Assembly (NCBI GenBank): GCA_963712485.1
Contig: CAVQID010000027.1
Location: 1-64,000 of the forward strand
DNA: 64,000 nt
From: JALORV01 sp963712485
GTDB taxonomy: Bacteria; Pseudomonadota; Gammaproteobacteria; Burkholderiales; Burkholderiaceae_F
Direction: 5' to 3'
Translations under genes and position numbers: made by a program
The notes under the pieces: generated by a model
Told to the model about the DNA's origin: nothing
What the model saw: the letters and a program-made list of their open reading frames with translations, nothing else
Databases searched by the model: none
In this document: positions 1 to 9,696 of the stretch, piece by piece
Layout of the letters: each line of letters opens with the position of its first letter
How positions within the stretch are numbered: position 1 is the first letter of the stretch

Positions 1-2
1 AG

Positions 3-1385
3 ACGCCGATCGGCAAGCTGGAGTTCTTCGATGGAGTGCCCACCGACATCACCGTCGGCAAGCTGTACGACAACCTCGACCGCATGCGCGGCGTCGAGGT
101 CTTCCTCGACAACATCGGCGCGTTGTCCGTCTACAGCGTCATCGCCGGCAATGCGGGCATCGGCTTGACCCAGCCCAACCAGATTGCCGTGGCCGAGAAG
201 CTGCTCGACTCGCACTCGCTGTACCTGACCGGCAACACCGACACGATGTACTCCATCGGTCATCTCGACCTGGCGGCCTACGGGCCGACCGTGGTGGAAG
301 TGCCGCCCGGCATGCTCGGCATGCTGGACGACGCCTGGATGCGCTACGTCGGTGATTTCGGCGTGGCCGGGCCGGACCGTGGCAAGGGCGGCAAGTACCT
401 GGTGCTGCCGCCTGGCTACACCGGCGAGGTGCCCGAGGGCTACTTCGTGCTCAAGCCGCCCACCTACGTCAACTGGTTCTTCATGCGCGGTTCGATCGCC
501 GACGGATTGGCGCCCGCCTTGAAGAACGTACAGGACCACCTGAAGGTCTATCCGCTGAAGTCGGCGAGCAATCCACCGGCCACCGAATTCGTCAACATCA
601 CCGGCAAGAGCTACAACACGATCGCGCCCAGCGACTACGGCTACTTCGAGACCCTCAACACGATCATCCAGCGAGAACCGATCGACGCGTTGGGCAGCGA
701 AGCCCGCGGCTCGCTGGCGGCGATCGGCATCGTCAAGGGCCAGCCCTTCAATCCGGACGCGCGGATGAAACGGCTGCTCACCGAAGCGGCGACGATCGGC
801 GATGCCACGGCCCGGGCCACGCTCTACAGCCCGCGCGAGAAGGGCTATTTCATCTATCCCGACAGCGACAGCTCCTGGGTCATGGGCTTCGCCAACAAGA
901 ATGTGTTCTTCGAAACCGATGGCGCGCGCAACCTGGACGCGCGCACCAGTTTCTATTTCGGCTACACCGGGGTGACACCGGCCATGGCCGTGACACATCC
1001 GGGCGCCGGCTCGGACTACGCCATCGCCTTCAAGGATTCGCAGAAGAAGGCCTTCGACGGCTCGAAGACCTACCGGCTGCGCTTGCCGCCGAATGTGCCG
1101 GTGAACAATTTCTGGGCGGTCACCATCTACGACACGCAGACCCGCTCGATGCTGCAGACCAGCCAGCCCTTCCCGTCGGTCGGCAGCCAGAGCAAGGGCT
1201 TCCAGAAGAATGCCGACGGCTCCTACGACGTGTACTTCTCGGCCAAGGCGCCGCCCGGCAAGGAAGCCAACTGGTTGCAGACGGTGCCGGGCAAGAGCTG
1301 GTTCACGATTCTGCGCATGTACGGGCCACTGCAGCCTTGGATTGACAAGACCTGGCGGCCCAGCGAGATCGAACTCGTCAAGTGA
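3..1385 (+). CDS. DUF1254/DUF1214 domain protein, 5' end outside window
   Basis: The reading frame is open from base 3 and runs off the left edge. The first in-window residues (TPIGKLEFFDGVP) align with residues shortly after the signal peptide of the next gene, so only the signal peptide and a few residues are missing. The protein is about 60-70 percent identical by eye to its downstream paralogue over its whole length, including the PPGMLGxLDDAW block and a C-terminal WFTILRMYGPLQPWIDK block typical of DUF1214. The biochemical role of this family is not established. Members are usually exported and have been linked to the envelope. The gene overlaps the stop/GTG region of the next gene, so the pair is probably co-transcribed. 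Confidence 0.85.
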   Translation, partial: TPIGKLEFFDGVPTDITVGKLYDNLDRMRGVEVFLDNIGALSVYSVIAGNAGIGLTQPNQIAVAEKLLDSHSLYLTGNTDTMYSIGHLDLAAYGPTVVEVPPGMLGMLDDAWMRYVGDFGVAGPDRGKGGKYLVLPPGYTGEVPEGYFVLKPPTYVNWFFMRGSIADGLAPALKNVQDHLKVYPLKSASNPPATEFVNITGKSYNTIAPSDYGYFETLNTIIQREPIDALGSEARGSLAAIGIVKGQPFNPDARMKRLLTEAATIGDATARATLYSPREKGYFIYPDSDSSWVMGFANKNVFFETDGARNLDARTSFYFGYTGVTPAMAVTHPGAGSDYAIAFKDSQKKAFDGSKTYRLRLPPNVPVNNFWAVTIYDTQTRSMLQTSQPFPSVGSQSKGFQKNADGSYDVYFSAKAPPGKEANWLQTVPGKSWFTILRMYGPLQPWIDKTWRPSEIELVK

Positions 1386-1432
1386 GCGAACATTCGGCCG
1401 GCGCGATCCAACCCCCCGAGGCGGCAATATCC

Positions 1433-2944
1433 ATGAAATCTCCACACACCAGCAGTCTCTCGATCTTTGCGCTACTCGGCGCACTGGCTTTTGGCGGATC
1501 GGCGTTCGCGCAGGTCTCGCCGCAAACCCTGCAGTCGATCTCGATCCCGAACCAGGCCGACACGCCCATCGGCCAGCTCGACTTCTTCGACGGCGTGCCG
1601 GCCAAGGCCACCATCGACAAGGTCTACGACAACCTCGACCGCATGCGCGGCTTGCAGGTGTTTCTCGACAACGTCGGCGCGGTGTCGATGTACAGCGTAC
1701 GCACCGGCTTGGCCGATGCCGGGGCAAAGGGCGCGAACCGCATCGCGCTGTTCTCGCAGCTGCTGGATTCGCAGACCCTGGTGGTCACCGCCAACACCTC
1801 GACGCTGTACGCCTACACGTACACCGACCTCGCGCAGGACGGAGCGACGGTGATCGAGATCCCGCCCGGCATGCTCGGCTTTCTCGACGACGCCTGGCAG
1901 CGCTTCGTCGGCAACCTGGGGGTGACCGGGCCGGACAAGGGCAAGGGCGGCAAGTACCTGGTGCTGCCGCCGGGCTACACCGGCAAGGTGCCCGCCGGCT
2001 ACTTCGTACTCAAGCCGCAGACGAACAGGAACTTCCTGTTCCTGCGCGGTTCGATCAAGGACGGGCTGAAGCCAGCGGTCGAGAACATCACCTCGAAGCT
2101 GCGGGTCTATCCGCTGAAGGACGTGGCCAAGCCGGCGCCGACCCAGTTCGTCGACATGTCCGGCAAAGCGTTCAACACCGTCTTCCCCAGCGATTTCGCG
2201 TATTTCGAGAACCTCGACAGGATCATTCAGGAAGAGCCGATCGACGCCATCAGCCCCGAGGTGCGCGGTGCCATCGCCGCCATCGGCATCGTCAAGGGCC
2301 AGCCGTTCAAGCCCGATGCACGGATGAGGAAACTGCTGACCGAGGCGGCGATGCTCGGCAACGCCACGTCACGGGTCATCACCTTCTACCCGCGCTTTGC
2401 CGGCGTGAAGATCTATCCGGACAACCCGAAAAGCGTCTGGTCCACGGCCTTCGCCAACAAGAACACCAGTTTCGAAGCCGGTGGATCGATGGGCCTGGAC
2501 GCGCGCGTGCTCTACTACTTCAACGCTGGTGGCGTGACCCCTGCGATGGCCGCCACCCGCGCCGGCGTGGGCTCGGATTACGCGCTGGCGTTGCTCGACG
2601 CCGACCAACAGGCCTTCGACGGCGCGAAGACCTACAAGCTGCATCTGCCGCCGAACGTGCCGGTGAACGACTTCTGGGCCGTCACGCTGTACGACACGCA
2701 GACCCGCTCGCAGCTGCAGACCAGCCAGAGATTCCCGACCGTCGGCAGCCAGAGTGAAGGCATCAAGAACGCCGACGGTTCCTACGACCTGTACTTCGCC
2801 CCGCAGGCGCCCAAGGGACAGGAGGGCAACTGGCTGCAGACGGTGCCTGGCAAGAGTTGGTTCACCATCCTGCGCATGTACGGCCCGCTGCAGCCGTGGA
2901 TCGACAAGAGCTGGCGGCCCAGCGAGATCGAACCGGTGCGGTAA
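1433..2944 (+). CDS. DUF1254/DUF1214 domain exported protein
   Basis: This is a 503-residue protein. I chose the ATG at 1433 rather than the in-frame GTG at 1382 because it starts a normal Sec signal peptide (MKSPHTSSL..LAFGGSAFAQ, cleavage after FAQ). The mature part carries an N-terminal DUF1254 and a C-terminal DUF1214 domain ending in WRPSEIEPVR, and is a tandem duplicate of the preceding gene. Both copies lead into two small exported proteins, which suggests a four-gene envelope operon. Enzymatic function is unknown. Family assignment is confident, function is not. Confidence 0.87.
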   Translation: MKSPHTSSLSIFALLGALAFGGSAFAQVSPQTLQSISIPNQADTPIGQLDFFDGVPAKATIDKVYDNLDRMRGLQVFLDNVGAVSMYSVRTGLADAGAKGANRIALFSQLLDSQTLVVTANTSTLYAYTYTDLAQDGATVIEIPPGMLGFLDDAWQRFVGNLGVTGPDKGKGGKYLVLPPGYTGKVPAGYFVLKPQTNRNFLFLRGSIKDGLKPAVENITSKLRVYPLKDVAKPAPTQFVDMSGKAFNTVFPSDFAYFENLDRIIQEEPIDAISPEVRGAIAAIGIVKGQPFKPDARMRKLLTEAAMLGNATSRVITFYPRFAGVKIYPDNPKSVWSTAFANKNTSFEAGGSMGLDARVLYYFNAGGVTPAMAATRAGVGSDYALALLDADQQAFDGAKTYKLHLPPNVPVNDFWAVTLYDTQTRSQLQTSQRFPTVGSQSEGIKNADGSYDLYFAPQAPKGQEGNWLQTVPGKSWFTILRMYGPLQPWIDKSWRPSEIEPVR

Positions 2945-2956
2945 GAGGACTTCACA

Positions 2957-3478
2957 ATGACAGACCGACGTCACTTCATCACCACGGCCGCAATCGCGGC
3001 GGCAACATCGTCGCTCAGCGCGGCGCTCGCGCAGGCAAAGGAAGGCGACTTTCTGTTCGTGCAGAACGCGGGGTCGATGACCTACGCCAATGGCAAGCTG
3101 ACCCTCAGAGGGGTGAGCCCGGTGACGATCTTCTTCACCGACCGGCCCGAGCGCATCGCTGGCAACATGCCGACCAAGGCGTTCGTACCGTTCTGGAGCG
3201 AAGGCAAGAACAGCTTCGCGAAGGACAACCCCAACGCGAACCTGTCGATCCTGGAGCCGGACAAGTACGTCGCCGACATCGTACTGACACTGTCGAACCC
3301 GGTGCTGCAGGGAGTGGACCTGTCCTACGACGTGAAGGTCCTCGAAGGAATGCTGCCGGCCAAGGGCGGGCCGGTCTCGCTCTTCATCGACATCATCGGC
3401 ATGCCGTTGACCCCAATCTCGTATGCAGGCGTCGCCCGCCGTACGGCCTATCGGCGAGCGGTGTACTGGCGCCGCTAA
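2957..3478 (+). CDS. small exported protein with Tat-type signal
   Basis: This is a 173-residue protein beginning 12 bases after the DUF1254 gene. The N-terminus MTDRRHFITTAAIAAA has the twin-arginine pattern RRxF followed by a hydrophobic stretch and an ALAQA cleavage site, so Tat export is likely. The mature region has the blocks LFVQNAG, GVSPVTIFFTDRPERIAG and GPVSLFIDIIGMPLTPISYAGVARRTAYR. The next gene shares all of these, so the two are paralogues. I do not recognise the family by name. It is often seen next to DUF1254 genes, which supports an envelope role by association only. Confidence 0.75.
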   Translation: MTDRRHFITTAAIAAATSSLSAALAQAKEGDFLFVQNAGSMTYANGKLTLRGVSPVTIFFTDRPERIAGNMPTKAFVPFWSEGKNSFAKDNPNANLSILEPDKYVADIVLTLSNPVLQGVDLSYDVKVLEGMLPAKGGPVSLFIDIIGMPLTPISYAGVARRTAYRRAVYWRR

Positions 3479-3586
3479 GGATTGGCGGGATCGGCGAATG
3501 CGATGCGGCTCGCGTTCCCTGACTGCACTGCGAAGTCCGACAAAGTTTGCGTCCATAACCGTTTGCGTCGTTACGGAAAACCAACT

Positions 3587-4381
3587 ATGACAAGACTCTT
3601 GCGAGCCTTGGCTGTTGCTGCCTCGATGGTGACCGTCGTCATGGTCACGGCGCCCGTCGCGCAGGCGAAGGAGGCGCCGGCCGCCAAGCCGGTGATGGCC
3701 GAACTCCTGTTCGTACAGAATGCGGCGGGGGTCGAGATCGGCGCCGGCGGGCAAACCCTCACGCTCAAGGGTGTTAGCCCCACGACGCTTTTCTTCTCCG
3801 ACCGGCCGGTACGCATTGCCGGCCACTACCGCAATGACGAATATCTGCAGTTCTGGAAGAACGGTCCCGACAGCTTTCTAAAGGACCCGCCGAATGCGAC
3901 CCTGTCGGCGTTTCAGAAAGGCAGGGACGAGCTGCATGACGTGGTCGTGACGCTGCGCAACCCACGCTTCACCGGCAACGATCTCACCTATGACATCACC
4001 GTGGTTTCGGGCACGCTGCCGCCGGCTGGCGCCGGACCGGTATCGATGTTCATCGACATCATTGGGCTGCCGTTCACGCCACTGTCGTTCGCGGGAGTGG
4101 CGCGACGCACGGCGTATCGCACGGTCGTGTGGGGCAGCGCCGCAGCGGCCGCGCATCCTTACTACTATCCCCCGCCAGCGCCGGTCGTGTACGCAGCGCC
4201 AGCTCCAACCGTGCACGTCACCGAAACAGTCCAGTCGCCGCCGGCGCTATCGGTGAGCTCGACACAGGCGGCAGCGGTGGCAAAGCTGAAGGAGCTCAAG
4301 GCGCTGCAGACGCAAGGGCTCATCACTGAGGCGCAGTATCAGGCCGGTTCGCAGAAGCTGTTGCAGGAAATTGTCCAGTAG
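3587..4381 (+). CDS. exported protein with C-terminal SHOCT domain
   Basis: This is a 264-residue paralogue of the preceding gene. The ATG at 3587 begins a signal peptide (MTRLLRALAVAASMV..APVAQAKE); the longer frame upstream has no signal and no clear ribosome site. Shared blocks are LLFVQNAAGVEIGAG, GVSPTTLFFSDRPVRIAGHY and VSMFIDIIGLPFTPLSFAGVARRTAYR. Unlike its neighbour it continues into a proline/alanine-rich linker (residues about 185-220) and ends in a SHOCT-like helix pair (KLKELKALQTQGLITEAQY). SHOCT domains are short C-terminal modules of unclear role, perhaps oligomerisation. Function is unknown. Confidence 0.78.
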   Translation: MTRLLRALAVAASMVTVVMVTAPVAQAKEAPAAKPVMAELLFVQNAAGVEIGAGGQTLTLKGVSPTTLFFSDRPVRIAGHYRNDEYLQFWKNGPDSFLKDPPNATLSAFQKGRDELHDVVVTLRNPRFTGNDLTYDITVVSGTLPPAGAGPVSMFIDIIGLPFTPLSFAGVARRTAYRTVVWGSAAAAAHPYYYPPPAPVVYAAPAPTVHVTETVQSPPALSVSSTQAAAVAKLKELKALQTQGLITEAQYQAGSQKLLQEIVQ

Positions 4382-4847
4382 CTGAACCAGGTACAGGCTG
4401 CCGCACTTCCAACACGTCGTCGACGGCTGGGCTGTCGGCGGCGGTGCACGTCGATCACTCCGCAGTTTTCGTGGTCAAGCGGCGAGACTTGGGAGCCTCG
4501 TCCGACGAGAAGCGCTTTCGGACGTCGCTGATGTCAGCAAGGGGTAGTGACTCGCCGAACGGTGATTACCCCGAAGCGGCCATTCCGGATTGCGGCAGCT
4601 TTCGGGCTCTGAAACCACGTCAGCTATCGGGCGGGCGCGATGTCCGGAGTGGGTCGCGAACTGTCCTCCCGATTGCTGATGCCGATCGTTGAAGGCAATC
4701 TGGCCACGCAGAATTCGGCCTGGTGTCGGGCAGCGAGTTGGGTACGATGGCCAATTGATGGGGCACGTACCGATGCCGTGGCCATTTCCGGCCCCGCTGG
4801 TCACGTATGCCGGCATATGCAGACGTCGACAATGGAATCTGGATATC
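4382..4847. other. intergenic region, no gene recognised
   Basis: This stretch lies between the convergent SHOCT protein and the YihY gene. Several short open frames exist on both strands, but none has a ribosome site, signal peptide or family motif. No clear terminator hairpin was seen. Confidence 0.4.
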
Positions 4848-5757
4848 TCACACGCTTTCGGTTTTTACTGACGTGGGTTTGGTGCGAATCGGCTCGTAAC
4901 CGATGCGCTCGTATTCGGCAATGACCTGCGCGCCGAGCAACAAAACGATCGCACCGATCTCGACACTCAACAACACGGCAATCGATGTCGTAAGCGATCC
5001 GTAACACGAGTTGAATCTGCGAAATGGTCGAGTAGTACCAAACGAGTAAGTGCCGTGTGATTTCCCAAAGCAGCGTCGCGGCTGTGCCGCCGATCAACGC
5101 GTGACGAAGCGACAGCCGCCCGACAGGCATCTCTACCAGATATATGGCCGTGAGAAGAAAGACCTCGCCCGCGACGCCGAGTAGGTACAACAATCTTGAC
5201 GAAAACAGGTCGAGCAAATGGGGCTGGCCGAGTATTACCACGGAGTGATTGCCCAACTGGGCGATCGCACCCGAGACGATTGTGACGATCAGCAGGCCAA
5301 CGGCCAGTGACAGCATGAATAAGTACGGCATTACCGCCGAGATCAGAAAGTGGCGCCGGCGCACGGGCACTCGATGGAAAAAAATGACCGACAGCGCGCT
5401 CTCCAGCACAGAAAACGCGAGAGAGCTGAAAAACAGCATCAAGCCCAGCAGTAGCCAGCCGACGACTTCCCGATGCGCCAGGAAAGTGCGCAACTCTGCA
5501 ACCAGCGCTTTTGATTGGCCGGGTACGACGAACTCCAGGCCGGCTCCAATCGTGCCGAGCACTCGGGCTTCGTCGATTATCTGAGTCAGCGCGAGTACGA
5601 CCAGGATCAACAAGGGCACAAGTGACAACAGCGCGTAGTACGCAACCGCGCCAGCGAGCAGAAGGCCCTGATTGGCGCGAAACTGCTTGACGACCGCGAG
5701 GGCAAACGCAGCTGGATGGCGAAGCACCTTCCTCGCATTTCGGCCGAGAACTCGCAT
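4848..5757 (-). CDS. YihY/BrkB family membrane protein, one frameshift near the 3' end
   Basis: This is an inner-membrane protein with about six transmembrane segments. The N-terminus has the typical family signature (ANQGLLLAGAVAYYALLSLVPLLIL), followed by FSSLAFSVLESALSVIFFHR and HALIGGTAATLLWEITRHLLVWYYSTISQ. After SQIQLV the frame changes. Removing one A of the AA pair at about 5003-5004 (plus strand) restores the conserved C-terminus YGSLTTSIAVLLSVEIGAIVLLLGAQ, which stops at 4848. As written, the frame instead runs on to 4801 with unrelated residues. The family was once misnamed ribonuclease BN; its true role is unclear. The shift could be a sequencing error or a recent mutation. Confidence 0.82.
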
Positions 5758-6126
5758 CTAGAGCCGGTTCCACTCTCATCCCAATGTGCCCACACTGTAG
5801 CGCTAGGCGGACTACCTCACGCTCGATTGAGCTTGCTGTGAAACGGCGCGGCTCGACGGCAGCGTTGAGCGACACACGAGAAGTCGTCGCAAATACGACT
5901 ACGCCCGGCAGCAGTGGCGGGGAATCTAATTTAAGCGCACTTCTAGCTGCGACCTCCTCAATCACTGACGGTCATGAGCCGACGCTGGCGAGGCCGCGGC
6001 TATATCGCCCACGTCTTATGTGCGCTACCGAACGGACACCAGTCCCTGGGTTCGCATACGTTTCTTACGGCGAGTTCTTGGCCGACTTTTCCGTTCAACG
6101 TGTCCAAATGGGCTTCGGGAGCTTGG
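5758..6126. other. divergent intergenic region between YihY and the Fnr-like gene
   Basis: This stretch presumably carries the promoters of both divergent genes. No perfect Fnr-type dyad (TTGAT-N4-ATCAA) was seen. The open frames here are shadows or unsupported upstream extensions of the regulator. Confidence 0.35.
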
Positions 6127-7089
6127 ATGACGACCAGCCATGCTTATCGCGGCCCGCGGGAAAGCACCGCACGGCAAGCGACAATCTCATACCTGCATAG
6201 CGCGGACAAACAGTCCGCCACCGATGCGGCACCCCTGCAACGGCCGAAACTCCTCGCACATGTGGAGCGCCTTAAGCGAGCCCTGGCGTCGAGCCAGCAG
6301 GCAGCGATTGCCGCGTTGCGACAAGTCGATCTCCTTACAAGGGCGAATGCGCAGGCCATCACGGCTCGGCGTGCGCACGAGGCCGAACGCAGCGCGCCAC
6401 GCTGTCCGAGTTGGAAGCTGGCCGATTTCTGCTTGATCGCGGGGCCCGAGGCCGGAGCCATGCTCAGCGGTGAGCGAATCCTGACGGTGCCGACACGGTT
6501 CCGGAAAGGCGCTGCTCTGTTTCGTGTCGGGGACTCGTTCGATGCGCTTTACGTAATACGTTTTGGTTCGTGCAAGATCGTCTTACTGGCGAAATGCGGG
6601 CGGGAGCAGGTCGCCGGCTATCACATGGCTGGAGAAGTAGTCGGAATTGACGGCGTTGCCCGGGCTGTTCACAAGTGCGAGGCGATCGCGCTGGAGGACA
6701 TGGAAGTCTGGCGGCTGCCGTTCGACGAAATCGAAAGTCTGGCACGACTCAGTCAACACTTCGGACATGGCTTGCACCAGTTACTGTCACAGGAAGGCGA
6801 ACGGGCATATAGCCTTGCGCTTGTGCTGGGATCGATGCGTGCCGACCAGCGGCTCGCGTTCTTCTTGCTCGACTTGTCCCAGCGGCATCAAGCCCTCGGA
6901 TATTCGTCGTGCGAGTTCGTTCTGCGGATGACACGACAAGAGATCGGAAGTTACCTGGGACTCAATTTGGAGACCGTGAGCCGTCTGTTGTCCCGGTTTC
7001 AGCGTGAAGGACTGCTCCAGGTCGAAGGGCGCACGGTCAAATTGCTTGATCGGGTCGCGGTCAGTCAACTTGTGGATTGCGGCGCATAG
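6127..7089 (+). CDS. Crp/Fnr family transcription regulator lacking the Fnr Fe-S cysteine set
   Basis: This is a 320-residue protein starting at ATG 6127; the longer frame from 5974 has no family similarity. It has an N-terminal extension with a helical, alanine-rich stretch (residues 40-90), a cyclic-nucleotide-binding-type beta-barrel (about 115-235, with GREQVAGYHMAGEVVGIDGV as in Fnr), a dimerisation helix, and a C-terminal Crp helix-turn-helix (MTRQEIGSYLGLNLETVSR, near 270-290) very like Fnr. Fnr needs three N-terminal cysteines plus a fourth near residue 122. Here only C93 and C102 precede the barrel, and the position of the fourth is Trp (EVWRLPF). Oxygen sensing by a standard 4Fe-4S cluster is therefore doubtful. 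The phosphoketolase follows by about 200 bases. Confidence 0.88.
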   Translation: MTTSHAYRGPRESTARQATISYLHSADKQSATDAAPLQRPKLLAHVERLKRALASSQQAAIAALRQVDLLTRANAQAITARRAHEAERSAPRCPSWKLADFCLIAGPEAGAMLSGERILTVPTRFRKGAALFRVGDSFDALYVIRFGSCKIVLLAKCGREQVAGYHMAGEVVGIDGVARAVHKCEAIALEDMEVWRLPFDEIESLARLSQHFGHGLHQLLSQEGERAYSLALVLGSMRADQRLAFFLLDLSQRHQALGYSSCEFVLRMTRQEIGSYLGLNLETVSRLLSRFQREGLLQVEGRTVKLLDRVAVSQLVDCGA

Positions 7090-7287
7090 AGAGTCCCGAC
7101 ACTTCGAAGACCAGCGCCGCGCTGTCGGGCGCCGCAGCCAACGACAAGGCAAAGCTCGGCCAGGAGCCGCCATAAGGACTAGTCTCCAATTTCACCTGAT
7201 AGCAGCCGTTAATATCGCTCTCCGCTTTGTCGGGTGCATCTCTCGAAGAAGGCATCAAGCCGACCCAGCGCAGTGAGGAGCGCCACA

Positions 7288-9696
7288 ATGACGACCACAC
7301 TGTCAGCAGGAACTAGCCGGGCCAGTGCGTACGACGACTTCACCTGGCTCGACGCCTGGTGGCGCGCGGCCAACTATCTCTCCGTGGGGCAGATCTACCT
7401 GCTTGACAACCCGCTGCTCACTGAGCCGCTGACGCCTGATCACGTCAAACCCCGCTTGCTCGGTCACTGGGGCACGACGCCGGGCCTGAACTTCATCTAT
7501 GCGCACCTGAACCGCGTCATTCGGCAGCGCGACCTCGACATGCTCTACATCACCGGCCCTGGCCACGGCGGACCGGCGCTGTTCGCCAACACATGGCTCG
7601 AAGGAACCTACAGCGACTTCTACCCCAACGTCGCGCGTGACGCGGAAGGCATGCTGCGACTGTTCCGGCAGTTTTCGTTTCCCGGCGGGGTGGGCAGCCA
7701 CGTCACCGCCGAAACGCCCGGCTCGATTCACGAAGGCGGCGAGCTCGGCTACGCACTGTCGCACGCCTTCGGCGCCGCGTTCGACAACCCGGGGCTTATC
7801 GTCGCCTGTGTCGTGGGAGACGGCGAGGCCGAGACCGGGCCGCTGGCCACGGCCTGGCATTCCAATAAGTTCCTCAACCCGGCCGGCGACGGCGCGGTGC
7901 TGCCGATCCTGCACTTGAATGGCTACAAGATCGCCAGTCCCACCGTTCTCGCGCGCATCCCGCACGCCGAACTCGAAGCGCTGCTGGTGGGCTACGGCTA
8001 CCGCCCTCATTTCGTCGAAGGATCGGACTCGCAGGATATGCATCGCCGGATGGCGGCGACGCTGGACGAAGTGATCGAGGAAATCCAGGCGATCCAGAAC
8101 GCCGCACGCCGCGACGGCGTCGGTGAACGCCCGTGCTGGCCGATGATCGTGCTGCGCACTCCCAAGGGCTGGACCGGGCCGAAGGTGGTGGACGGCAAGC
8201 CGAGCGAAGGCAGCTGGCGCTCGCACCAGGTGCCGCTGACCGACACGAAACGCAATCCGCAGCACTTGCACCAGCTTGAGCAGTGGCTGCAGAGCTATCG
8301 CCCCGGCGAACTGTTCGACGAACACGGCGCGCCGCGGGCCGAGATCGCCGCACTCGCGCCGCAGGGCACTCGTCGCATGGGCTCCAACCCGCATGGCAAT
8401 GGCGGCCTTCTGTTGAAGGATCTGCGCCTACCCGACTACCGCGACAGCGCCGTGGACGTGCCGCAGCCCGGCGCGGTAACCGCCGAGGCCACGCGCGTCA
8501 TGGGCGGCTTCCTGCGCGAGGTGATGAGGCACAACCTCGACGCCCGCAATTTCCGCGTCGTCGGCCCGGACGAGACTGCCTCCAACCGCCTGGACGCGCT
8601 GTTCGAGGTTACCGACCGCACCTGGCTCGCGGGGCGCCTGCCCGAGGACGAAGGCCTCGGGGCGGACGGTCGCGTGATGGAAATCCTTTCCGAGCACACC
8701 TGCCAGGGCTGGCTCGAGGGCTATCTGCTCACCGGCCGGCACGGACTGTTTTCCTGCTACGAGGCCTTCATCCACATCGTGGACTCGATGTTCAACCAGC
8801 ACGCCAAATGGTTGAAGGTTTGCAACGAGATACCGTGGCGGCGCCCCATCGCTTCGCTCAACTACCTCCTCACTTCGCACGTCTGGCGTCAGGACCACAA
8901 CGGCTTCTCGCACCAGGATCCCGGATTCATCGACCACGTGGTGAACAAGAAGTCCGATGTCATCCGCGTTTACCTGCCACCGGATGCCAACACGCTGCTC
9001 TGCGTCACTGACCGCTGTCTACGCTCGCGCAACCTCGTCAACGTGATCGTCGCGGGCAAGCAACCGGCGCCGCAGTGGCTGGACATGGACGCCGCGATCC
9101 GGCATTGCGCCACGGGGATCGGCATATTCGAATGGGCGAGCAACGATCAGGGCGGCGAACCGGACGTCGTGATGGCCTGCGCCGGCGACGTACCGACACT
9201 GGAAACCCTGGCGGCCGTCGACCTGCTGCGCCAACACCTGCCCACGCTGCGGGTGAGAGTCATCAATGTCGTGGACCTGATGACGCTGCAGCAGAAGGAC
9301 GAGCATCCCCATGGGCTGTCCGATCGGGACTTCGACACGTTGTTCACCACCGATAAGCCGATCATCTTCGCCTACCACGGCTACCCGTGGCTGATCCATC
9401 GACTGACCTACCGGCGCAAGAATCATGGCAGCCTGCACGTTCGCGGCTACAAGGAGGAAGGCACGACTACCACTCCGTTCGACATGGCCGTGCTCAACGA
9501 CCTCGACCGTTTCCATCTGGTGGCCGACGTCGTAGACCGCGTGCCCAAGCTCGGCTACCGTGCCGCGTACCTCAAGCAGGCAATGCGCGACAAGCTCGTC
9601 GCGCACCGCGAGTACATTGAGCGCTACGGTCAAGACATGCCCGAGATTCTCGAGTGGAAGTGGCACAACGAGATCCGGCCGCACGTATCGCCGTGA
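7288..9696 (+). CDS. xfp: xylulose-5-phosphate/fructose-6-phosphate phosphoketolase
   Basis: This is an 802-residue protein, the normal length of the family. The ATG at 7288 has a GAGGAG ribosome site just upstream; the frame opens earlier at 7234 without support. Family marks include YITGPGHGGPALFANTWLEG, the thiamine-diphosphate/Mg site VVGDGEAETGPLATAWHSNK, LNGYKIASPTVLARI, and the pyrimidine-domain/C-terminal blocks HVWRQDHNGFSHQDPGFIDH and YHGYPWLIHRLTYRR. The enzyme splits xylulose 5-phosphate (and often fructose 6-phosphate) with phosphate to acetyl phosphate plus glyceraldehyde 3-phosphate (or erythrose 4-phosphate). It is cytosolic and cofactor-bound. It stands alone, downstream of the Fnr-like regulator in the same direction; no acetate kinase or phosphotransacetylase is nearby. 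Confidence 0.96.
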   Translation: MTTTLSAGTSRASAYDDFTWLDAWWRAANYLSVGQIYLLDNPLLTEPLTPDHVKPRLLGHWGTTPGLNFIYAHLNRVIRQRDLDMLYITGPGHGGPALFANTWLEGTYSDFYPNVARDAEGMLRLFRQFSFPGGVGSHVTAETPGSIHEGGELGYALSHAFGAAFDNPGLIVACVVGDGEAETGPLATAWHSNKFLNPAGDGAVLPILHLNGYKIASPTVLARIPHAELEALLVGYGYRPHFVEGSDSQDMHRRMAATLDEVIEEIQAIQNAARRDGVGERPCWPMIVLRTPKGWTGPKVVDGKPSEGSWRSHQVPLTDTKRNPQHLHQLEQWLQSYRPGELFDEHGAPRAEIAALAPQGTRRMGSNPHGNGGLLLKDLRLPDYRDSAVDVPQPGAVTAEATRVMGGFLREVMRHNLDARNFRVVGPDETASNRLDALFEVTDRTWLAGRLPEDEGLGADGRVMEILSEHTCQGWLEGYLLTGRHGLFSCYEAFIHIVDSMFNQHAKWLKVCNEIPWRRPIASLNYLLTSHVWRQDHNGFSHQDPGFIDHVVNKKSDVIRVYLPPDANTLLCVTDRCLRSRNLVNVIVAGKQPAPQWLDMDAAIRHCATGIGIFEWASNDQGGEPDVVMACAGDVPTLETLAAVDLLRQHLPTLRVRVINVVDLMTLQQKDEHPHGLSDRDFDTLFTTDKPIIFAYHGYPWLIHRLTYRRKNHGSLHVRGYKEEGTTTTPFDMAVLNDLDRFHLVADVVDRVPKLGYRAAYLKQAMRDKLVAHREYIERYGQDMPEILEWKWHNEIRPHVSP

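Noticed and set aside
1210..2757. A 515-codon plus-strand frame overlapping the DUF1254 pair
   Set aside because: It is an alternative frame of the DUF1254 genes, with arginine-rich composition and no signal or motif.
2369..3826. A 485-codon minus-strand frame
   Set aside because: Antisense to the DUF1254 gene and the small exported proteins; no motif, basic composition.
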